Positions 6,067-11,659 of a stretch of DNA of 11,659 nucleotides are shown here, piece after piece. The number at the start of each line of letters is the position of its first letter. The first letter of the stretch is position 1. The notes under the pieces are model-generated. The model had not been told where the DNA came from. It saw nothing but the letters and a program-made list of their open reading frames with translations, and did no database searches. This stretch comes from an uncultured Lachnospiraceae bacterium. GTDB lineage: Bacteria > Bacillota > Clostridia > Lachnospirales > Lachnospiraceae. Both the position numbers and the translations under genes were made by a program. Location: contig CAKZZH010000085.1 of NCBI GenBank assembly GCA_937885345.1, positions 1-11,659 of the forward strand, read 5' to 3'.

Positions 6067-7980
6067 TCACTCTTCGGAAGGCGCTTCATCGGAAGGTGCT
6101 CCTTCGGAAGGCGCTTCATCGGAGTGCGTTACATCGGTTTCATTTTGGCAGCGGTGAACGATTTCCATGAATTCCTTGCCGGTAATGGTTTCTTTCTCAA
6201 TGAGGAACCTGGATACTTCATCGAGGATGTGACGGTTCTCGGTGAGGATCTTCTTGGCGTCGGTGTAGAGGGACTTGAGGAGCTTATTGATCTCTTCGTC
6301 GAGGATGGCTGCGGTCTTGTCGGAGCAATTGAGTACGCTGCGGCCATCGAGGTACTGGCTCTCGACGGTTTCAAGACCCATGAGACCGAAAGCTTCGCTC
6401 ATTCCGTACTGAGAAATCATTGTGCGGGCAAGCTTGGTTGCACGCTCGATATCGTTGGAGGCACCGGTTGTCATTGTGTTAAAGACGACCTCCTCCGCAG
6501 CACGGCCGCCGAGAAGCGTTGTGATCTTGGCAATAAGTTCTTCCTTGGTCATCAGGTACTTCTCTTCTTCCGGTACCTGCATTGTATATCCGAGAGAACC
6601 CATGGTTCTCGGTACTATCGTTATCTTCTGAACAGGCTCTGCATCCTTCATCATTGCGGTTACAAGAGCATGGCCGACCTCATGGTATGCGACCATTTTC
6701 TTTTCCTGCTCGCCGAGGATTCTGTCCTTCTTTTCTTTACCGGCGATAACCACTTCAACCGATTCAAAAAGGTCTTCCTGAGATACGGCATGCCTTCCGT
6801 TCTTAACCGCATTGATCGCAGCCTCATTGATTATATTGGCAAGATCGGAGCCCACCGCACCTGCCGTTGCAAGAGCGATCGCTTCAAGATCGACCGAATC
6901 GTCCATAAGAACGTCTTTGGAGTGTACTTTAAGTGTATCGGTACGACCCTTGAGGTCGGGCTTGTCGATTATGATACGACGATCGAAACGGCCGGGACGA
7001 AGAAGTGCTTTATCAAGAACTTCAGGCCTGTTGGTTGCGGCAAGAATGATAACACCCTTGGAGGAATCGAACCCGTCCATCTCACTGAGCAACTGATTGA
7101 GAGTCTGCTCACGCTCATCATTGCCGCCGTATCTGGTATCACGGCTTTTACCGATGGCATCGATCTCATCAATAAAGATGATACAAGGCGCATTGGACTG
7201 GGCCTGTTTGAAGAGGTCTCGGACTCTTGAAGCACCGACACCGACGAACATCTCGACGAAGTCGGAACCCGAAAGTGAGAAGAAGGGAACTCCTGCCTCT
7301 CCGGCAACTGCCTTGGCAAGAAGCGTTTTACCGGTACCGGGAGGTCCTACAAGAAGCGCACCCTTGGGAAGTTTGGCACCGATCGCCTGATACTTCTCGG
7401 GATTATGAAGGAAATCAACGATCTCCTTAACCGACTCCTTGGCTTCTTCCTGACCTGCAACGTCACGGAAAGTCACACCTGTCTCACGCTGTACATAGAC
7501 TTTGGCATTGGACTTGCCAACACCCATGATTCCGCCGCTTCCGCCCATTCTTCTGAACAAAAAGCCCATAAGAAGATAGATGAGCACAAAGGGCAGGACA
7601 TACATCAGTATAAAATCAAATATCGACGATCCTGTATCCTCAATCTCCACATTGACCGTAACATCGGATTCTTTGAGAAGTGCAAAGGTGTCGGGATCAT
7701 AAATATATCCGGTATAATATTTCTGAGTCACGCCGGCAAGTTTCTGCTCTGTAGGGAGAATGATTATCTTGTTGGAACTGTAAGTAACCTCTTTGATACC
7801 ATTATTCTCAATGAGCTCCAGAAATCTTGAATAGCTGATCTCCGTCGAGGTGTAATTGTTGTAGCAGCTCTTAAAGAATGTGGCACCAAAATATGTTATC
7901 AGGACTGCGATTACGATAAAAAGCACAAAGTGATAAAACTTAAAGCCTTTCTTATCGTCGTCTTTTTTGCCTTGGTTCAT
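6067..7980 (-). CDS. ftsH: ATP-dependent zinc metalloprotease FtsH
   Basis: A 637-residue membrane AAA+ protease that extracts and degrades membrane proteins and some soluble regulators. TM1 is at about 16-36, a small extracytoplasmic domain at 37-119 and TM2 at about 120-142. The AAA module has Walker A GPPGTGKT (212-219), Walker B IIFIDEIDAIGKSR and the second region of homology ATNRPEVLDKALLRPGRFDRR. The peptidase has the zinc motif HEVGH near 433 and the third-ligand context TTGASNDIERA near 508. All key residues are intact and the length is normal. The start is supported by AAGGAG (7986-7991), five bases upstream. The acidic tail SDEAPSEGAPSDEAPSEE comes from a DNA tandem repeat and is not part of the conserved enzyme. 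The gene has its own promoter, framed by a large inverted repeat. Common ftsH neighbours such as tilS and hpt are absent here. Confidence 0.97.
   Translation of the reverse strand: MNQGKKDDDKKGFKFYHFVLFIVIAVLITYFGATFFKSCYNNYTSTEISYSRFLELIENNGIKEVTYSSNKIIILPTEQKLAGVTQKYYTGYIYDPDTFALLKESDVTVNVEIEDTGSSIFDFILMYVLPFVLIYLLMGFLFRRMGGSGGIMGVGKSNAKVYVQRETGVTFRDVAGQEEAKESVKEIVDFLHNPEKYQAIGAKLPKGALLVGPPGTGKTLLAKAVAGEAGVPFFSLSGSDFVEMFVGVGASRVRDLFKQAQSNAPCIIFIDEIDAIGKSRDTRYGGNDEREQTLNQLLSEMDGFDSSKGVIILAATNRPEVLDKALLRPGRFDRRIIIDKPDLKGRTDTLKVHSKDVLMDDSVDLEAIALATAGAVGSDLANIINEAAINAVKNGRHAVSQEDLFESVEVVIAGKEKKDRILGEQEKKMVAYHEVGHALVTAMMKDAEPVQKITIVPRTMGSLGYTMQVPEEEKYLMTKEELIAKITTLLGGRAAEEVVFNTMTTGASNDIERATKLARTMISQYGMSEAFGLMGLETVESQYLDGRSVLNCSDKTAAILDEEINKLLKSLYTDAKKILTENRHILDEVSRFLIEKETITGKEFMEIVHRCQNETDVTHSDEAPSEGAPSDEAPSEE
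6075..6119 (-). repeat. ftsH: Three 15-base tandem repeats at the ftsH 3' end
   Basis: Three consecutive 15-base units begin at 6075, 6090 and 6105, each starting CGGAAGG on the plus strand; the first and third are identical and the second differs at three bases. They encode five-residue units (DEAPS, EGAPS, DEAPS) in the acidic C-terminal tail. Copies this similar suggest recent slippage and likely length variation between strains. Confidence 0.8.
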
Positions 7981-7994
7981 AAATACTCCTTAAA

Positions 7995-8066
7995 TATAAA
8001 GTAATTGCGATATCCCGCATTTCCCTAATTATAGTTTGTGAAATGTGGTAACGCAATTACTTTATA
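7995..8066. promoter_or_regulatory. Perfect 15-bp inverted repeat bracketing the ftsH promoter
   Basis: TATAAAGTAATTGCG (7995-8009) and its exact reverse complement CGCAATTACTTTATA (8052-8066) are 42 bases apart. The distal arm includes most of the -35 box, and the proximal arm lies in the predicted leader just before the ribosome site. Paired operator sites are the likeliest reading. The arms do not match the CIRCE or CtsR consensus. Confidence 0.6.
8028..8056 (-). promoter_or_regulatory. Promoter of ftsH
   Basis: On the minus strand a perfect -10 TATAAT (8033-8028) lies 17 bases after TTGCGT (8056-8051), which matches the -35 consensus only at TTG. Start of transcription would be near 8021, with a leader of about 40 bases. 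The weak -35, which overlaps an inverted-repeat arm, would suit an activated or repressed promoter. Confidence 0.6.
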
Positions 8067-8085
8067 AAAAATTTATATTTTATTT

Positions 8086-8107
8086 CACGATCAACTTGCC
8101 GATCATG
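8086..8107 (-). terminator. Weak terminator-like hairpin after the ATPase gene
   Basis: On the minus strand CATGATC (8107-8101) pairs with GATCGTG (8092-8086), seven pairs with one G-U around an 8-base loop. The stem overlaps the ATPase stop codon. The only T-run (8071-8066) lies about 15 bases farther on, so termination would be inefficient and some read-through into ftsH is plausible. Confidence 0.3.
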
Positions 8108-10388
8108 AATGCTGAAAAAGAATAACCTGCCTGTTCCTCGCATATTTCTCGATGTATTTCATTGCGGCCTCCCTGCGCTCGGAACTGTAAAGCGCGAATG
8201 CATCGTCGAGAAGAAGCGGAATGGGGCGCTCCTCGCCATCTTCGGTACCGGAAATTATGCTTAACATTCCCAGCCTGAGGGCAAGGTATGCCTGCTCGGC
8301 GGTACCGCTCGAATAGCCCTTGGCATTATGAGTAGCCGAGAAACCGTCCGTAACTCCGATTCCAAATTCCCTGTCAACACCTAATCTATCATGCATTCCG
8401 CAGGTTATATCCTTGAAGATCGCGCTGCTCTTGGCGTTAAGCACAGTACTGAAATTACCGGAAGCCTCATCTACGGCCTCGATCAGGTACTTCCTGGCGA
8501 TATCAAGGCAGTCGTAATATTCCCTCATATCCGCAATATCTTTATCCATTGCTTCTATTTCTCTGCTTAAAATCTCTGCATCCACCGAAGGTCTCGTAAG
8601 TCTTGAAGAAGCGTTAACGAGCTGGTCCTGTTTTAATTTGATCTCATTTTCAAGAGCCGCTCTCGAATTCCTGCATTTATCAAATTCTTCGTCGATATTG
8701 TTGACATCAAAGCCTTTACTGATAAAATGCGCTTCAAGTTTTGCTTTTCTGTCGAATATCTCTTCTTCGGTTAATCCGCTTGCTTTAACCATTGAATTGT
8801 ATGCGGAAACATCGGAATCATAATGATCAAGCCTTTCATGCATATTCTCGGTCTTTCGCACCGCTTCCTGATAATCGGTCGCGCCCACGATCGCGACAAA
8901 TTCATTCTTAAGACGCTTAAGTTCCGTCTCGGCCTCACTATAATTCCTTCTGGCCTCGGCAACTGTGAGCCCCTTACTGTACGCATCGTCAAAATTATTC
9001 TCGCGATAACCCGTCTCGTCATAGATTTCACTAAGTTCTCTCTCGATGCCTTTGAGGTTTTCTTCGTTTTCGCGTCTTTTACGCTCAAGAGCCTTCATTC
9101 TCTCGGAATATTTATCATAATCAGCAAGGCGCTTTACATAGAGTGAACGAGCTTTAATCGTCCTTAATACGCCGTATACGGCCAGAGCGATGCCTATAAG
9201 AGAACCGATGATCCCGGGTATAAGAAGCGTCTGCCTGAAAAATACAGCAATAATGAGCCCCGCTACCAAAAGGATAAGCCCAAATATTATTGCGGCCGTC
9301 GCTATCCCGCTTTCGGAAGATTTGGGCGGTTCACAGGCGTTGCGCTTTTCCTCATCTGTCTCCGTCTCTATATCACGAAGCTTTCCGGATATTTTATCGC
9401 GTTCCATAATAAGTTTCTGATAGTGGTTATATGTATCCTTTTCTATCACGATATAATCGTCATCCGTATTCTCCCCGAGCGCTGCAACGTATTCTTCTTT
9501 CACTTTGATATTAAGGAGCGAGCGGTCATATATTTCGAGCTGTCCCTTAAGAGTATCGGGAGAAATCTCCTTCTTAAGCTCGGCGATCTCTCCGGCCTTG
9601 TCGGCGATCGCTCTGTAATTCCTGAGCACACTGCCTTCACGAAGCGTCTCATAACCTGCGTCAATATCGGCCTTGCGCCTGAGTGCTTCTTCGATATCAT
9701 TCTTGATAAGCTCAATCTGCTCATGAAGTTCAGCCTGCTGACTGATGATCATATTAGTATTATTAAGCGTTGCAGCGGCCTGCCTCCTTGCATCCTCAAG
9801 TTTATCAAGTGCCCCTACATTCTTGGGTGTATGAAGTCCGTTTATTGCATCATCGAGATGCTTCTTAACATCTGCAGATGAATAATTCTCATCCCCCGTC
9901 TCGGATAACCTGGAAATCCTGACCAAAAGTTCATCGCTGCCCACAAAGCCCGAGCTGCCGGAATCACCGATATATGCGGTGCTTAAGAAACCGTTCACAT
10001 CAAGCCCCATAAAATGCTTGCCCACAGTCTCACCGGCCTCAAGATAGATATCCTTACCGGAAGTGCTTTCCTTAAGGGTTATTTTATCGCTTTTCTCACC
10101 TGCCCCGAAAGTAATATGAAGCTCATACTCCGTTCCTTCATGCGTAAAATACATTCTTCCGGCCATAGCGCTTCCGTTCCACGGCTTATAACGCTTACGG
10201 GGATTTGCATAATCCTTGTCGCCGTTTACTTTCTTAACATCACCGTAGAGCATCAAAACAATAAAGCAAAGTATAGTGGTCTTGCCGAATTCATTCTCCC
10301 CTGAAATCTTATTAAGTCCGTCGGTAAAATCCACCGCGTAATTATCGAATTTGCCGAAATGTTCGATCTCAATCCTATTGATTATCAT
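8103..10388 (-). CDS. YhaN-like SbcC/Rad50-family AAA ATPase with membrane hairpin
   Basis: A 761-residue ATPase of the SMC/Rad50/SbcC type, presumed partner of the phosphoesterase encoded just upstream. The N-terminal lobe starts MIINRIEIEHFGKFDNY and has Walker A GENEFGKTT (30-38). Long heptad-rich helices follow on both sides of two hydrophobic helices at about 360-410. The C-terminal lobe has an ABC-type signature, YSSGTAEQAYLALRLG, near 693 and Walker B IPLLLDDAFALY near 724. This matches Bacillus YhaN more than SbcC, and it is shorter than either as I know them. No CxxC zinc-hook motif is present, so dimerisation may use the membrane hairpin. I place the start at 10388, since the frame is open upstream to 10472 but lies inside the phosphoesterase gene; the GAGGTGGGG-like ribosome site and the YhaN-like N-terminus fit 10388. 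It overlaps the upstream gene by 14 bases, indicating translational coupling. Confidence 0.85.
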   Translation of the reverse strand: MIINRIEIEHFGKFDNYAVDFTDGLNKISGENEFGKTTILCFIVLMLYGDVKKVNGDKDYANPRKRYKPWNGSAMAGRMYFTHEGTEYELHITFGAGEKSDKITLKESTSGKDIYLEAGETVGKHFMGLDVNGFLSTAYIGDSGSSGFVGSDELLVRISRLSETGDENYSSADVKKHLDDAINGLHTPKNVGALDKLEDARRQAAATLNNTNMIISQQAELHEQIELIKNDIEEALRRKADIDAGYETLREGSVLRNYRAIADKAGEIAELKKEISPDTLKGQLEIYDRSLLNIKVKEEYVAALGENTDDDYIVIEKDTYNHYQKLIMERDKISGKLRDIETETDEEKRNACEPPKSSESGIATAAIIFGLILLVAGLIIAVFFRQTLLIPGIIGSLIGIALAVYGVLRTIKARSLYVKRLADYDKYSERMKALERKRRENEENLKGIERELSEIYDETGYRENNFDDAYSKGLTVAEARRNYSEAETELKRLKNEFVAIVGATDYQEAVRKTENMHERLDHYDSDVSAYNSMVKASGLTEEEIFDRKAKLEAHFISKGFDVNNIDEEFDKCRNSRAALENEIKLKQDQLVNASSRLTRPSVDAEILSREIEAMDKDIADMREYYDCLDIARKYLIEAVDEASGNFSTVLNAKSSAIFKDITCGMHDRLGVDREFGIGVTDGFSATHNAKGYSSGTAEQAYLALRLGMLSIISGTEDGEERPIPLLLDDAFALYSSERREAAMKYIEKYARNRQVILFQHS

Positions 10389-11544
10389 TGCTATACCCCA
10401 CCTCTCTGTCAAATGCACGCATTCCGACCGCAAGCGCCTTCCTGTAATGAGCCGCCGATTCTTCGTCCCCATCGGCCGTAAATTTATCGATCACACTCTT
10501 CATCTTCAACACAAACGCACCCTTAAGGCCGCCCGCTTTGATAACCGCTTCCATATCGATGATCGGCTCGCTCTTATCTCTTATCTTGATAAAATAGATA
10601 TCCCCAAGCTGCGCCTTAATATAAGCGATATCGACAAGATCGGCGTTTACATTGCCCGTAAGGTTTATTTTATAAAGGTTCTCAGCATAGTCGCTGCCGT
10701 AGAGGTTATCAAGCTTATTCTTAATAATATCCTTGATATCATCACGTTGATTTGCGGAAGAAATGTCCACATTCACCTCTTCATATCTTCTCTTGCAAAG
10801 ATTGACATATTCGAGATTTACTTTGCCTTTCTCCACGGTTCCCTCGTATATTCCCTTAAGACCAAGCTCGTCAAAGCCGTGTCCCTCGGGGCATCCGCTG
10901 TATGCATAGGCGGTCTCCCCCGCATATAAAACAGGGCTCTGCTTGTGAATATGCCCCAGCGCAAGATAATCAAAACTGCTGAGCCTGATGTCCTCCTCAG
11001 TCATGGGATTATAATTACCGGTGGTACCCACATCACCGTGTAATACTCCGATCTGCAAATAATCCTTACGCTCGGGATCATCGGCGACCAGATCCATTCC
11101 GTGATGTCCAACGAGAAGGCTGCTCTCAACATGTGCAGACCTAAACGCCGCGCCCGAAACACAGGTCTTAAGTTCGTCGATCACAACAGTCTCAAAGCCC
11201 GCCTTAAAAATATACGTATTCTCCGGCCACTCATACCTGTTGCTGTCATATACACAGCCTTCGGCATAATAGTCATGATTGCCGGGAGCAATAAAGACTC
11301 TTGTATGAGTGAGTCTGCTCAGTGAAGCGATAATGTCCCGAACGTCCTCTCCTTTACAGTTGACAGCGTCAAAAACATCACCTGCAATAAGCAGAAGATC
11401 CGTCCCCTGCTTCTCGCATCGCTCTATGATATTCTGAAACGAAACCTTGATCTCGCTCTTACGGGCAGTCGACTTGCGCCCGATCCCGCCAAGCTCCATA
11501 CCAAGATGAATATCCGCGCAGTGGATTATACTTACAGCTTCCAT
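10375..11544 (-). CDS. SbcD/Mre11-like DNA repair phosphoesterase (YhaO-like)
   Basis: A 389-residue calcineurin-type metallophosphoesterase, the nuclease half of an Mre11-Rad50/SbcCD-like complex. All metal motifs are intact: D11-x-H13 in CADIHLG, GDVFD (55-59), GNHD (88-91), HGD (169-171) and GHIH (197-200). These bind two metal ions, usually manganese in this family, for cleavage of DNA ends or hairpins. Residues after about 230 resemble the capping and ATPase-binding part, though less recognisably. The start is secure: AAGGAGGG (11552-11559) is seven bases upstream of ATG. The gene is first in a two-gene operon, and its 3' end overlaps the ATPase start by 14 bases. The pairing with a YhaN-like ATPase and the size favour YhaO over true SbcD. 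The DNA substrate and cellular role cannot be read from sequence. Confidence 0.9.
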   Translation of the reverse strand: MEAVSIIHCADIHLGMELGGIGRKSTARKSEIKVSFQNIIERCEKQGTDLLLIAGDVFDAVNCKGEDVRDIIASLSRLTHTRVFIAPGNHDYYAEGCVYDSNRYEWPENTYIFKAGFETVVIDELKTCVSGAAFRSAHVESSLLVGHHGMDLVADDPERKDYLQIGVLHGDVGTTGNYNPMTEEDIRLSSFDYLALGHIHKQSPVLYAGETAYAYSGCPEGHGFDELGLKGIYEGTVEKGKVNLEYVNLCKRRYEEVNVDISSANQRDDIKDIIKNKLDNLYGSDYAENLYKINLTGNVNADLVDIAYIKAQLGDIYFIKIRDKSEPIIDMEAVIKAGGLKGAFVLKMKSVIDKFTADGDEESAAHYRKALAVGMRAFDREVGYSNDNQ

Positions 11545-11583
11545 TCAAAATCCCTCCTTGTGCCCCTTAGAAACATCTATATT

Positions 11584-11592
11584 ATTATAACA
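11584..11592 (-). promoter_or_regulatory. Extended -10 promoter of the nuclease operon
   Basis: On the minus strand TGT followed by TATAAT (11592-11584) forms a perfect extended -10. The hexamer 17 bases upstream (11612-11607, CCTACG) is not a good -35 and lies inside a dyad. The predicted leader is about 33 bases, with a strong ribosome site. Confidence 0.65.
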
Positions 11593-11600
11593 CATCCCCT

Positions 11601-11629
11601 CCCTAACGTAGGGTAAAGTTTTTGTAGGG
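11601..11629. promoter_or_regulatory. TAGGG/CCCTA repeats at the nuclease operon promoter
   Basis: CCCTA (11601-11605) and TAGGG (11609-11613) form an inverted repeat with a 3-base spacer over the -35 position. A further TAGGG lies at 11625-11629 within a second GTAGGG copy. Repeated half-sites at a promoter with a poor -35 suggest a regulator-binding cluster. It does not match the Firmicute LexA box. Confidence 0.35.
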
Positions 11630-11659
11630 ATTTTAGAAATAGAAAAAGCATCCAATCTC

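Noticed and set aside
6124..7230. Long plus-strand open frame of 368 codons inside ftsH
   Set aside because: It is antisense to a fully intact FtsH with all catalytic motifs; its translation has no recognisable domain and it lacks a convincing promoter.
7981..8066. CIRCE or CtsR heat-shock operator upstream of ftsH
   Set aside because: Neither TTAGCACTC-N9-GAGTGCTAA nor tandem AGTCAAA-type repeats are present.
10389..10472. N-terminal extension of the ATPase to an upstream ATG at 10472
   Set aside because: The extra 28 residues are basic, lie wholly inside the phosphoesterase gene and precede the conserved YhaN-like start; the ATG at 10388 has a G-rich ribosome site.

Overview
The window looks like an ordinary chromosomal segment of a low-to-mid-GC Firmicute. 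A Clostridia/Lachnospiraceae-type host is my inference, from the strong AAGGAG-type ribosome sites, the compact sigma-A-like promoters, the Clostridia-like citrate synthase and the Ser/Thr-rich transglutaminase lipoprotein. There are seven protein genes. I see no tRNA, rRNA, CRISPR array, insertion sequence or phage gene.

Layout. Bases 1-143 hold a clear promoter with an inverted repeat over its -35 box. It drives a secreted transglutaminase-like lipoprotein (144-1505), followed 31 bases later by a DMT/EamA-family membrane transporter (1537-2418). This plus-strand pair meets a minus-strand block at a terminator region near 2388-2455. On the minus strand, reading leftward, the genes are an Mre11/SbcD-like phosphoesterase (11544-10375), an overlapping SbcC/Rad50-like ATPase of the YhaN type (10388-8103), ftsH (7980-6067), a methyl-accepting chemotaxis protein (5786-3981) and citrate synthase (3785-2451). 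The last three each have their own promoter and appear monocistronic. The phosphoesterase and ATPase overlap by 14 bases and form one translationally coupled operon.

How the genes relate. The phosphoesterase and ATPase should form one SbcCD/Mre11-Rad50-like DNA-end-processing complex. Here it appears tethered to the membrane by two transmembrane helices inserted in the coiled coil, in a subunit with no CxxC zinc hook. FtsH is the membrane AAA protease, the chemoreceptor is a Cache-type sensor, and citrate synthase feeds 2-oxoglutarate/glutamate synthesis or the TCA cycle. The transglutaminase lipoprotein and the transporter are cell-surface functions. No single pathway links all seven.

The less expected signals are regulatory. 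A perfect 15-bp inverted repeat brackets the ftsH promoter. A perfect 18-bp palindrome contains the citrate synthase -35 box. A 7-7-7 dyad covers the -35/spacer of the lipoprotein promoter. TAGGG/CCCTA repeats sit at the nuclease operon promoter. A 65-base imperfect hairpin lies between ftsH and the chemoreceptor gene. I found no convincing wholly new multi-gene system; the membrane-anchored nuclease pair and the ftsH promoter architecture are the best leads.
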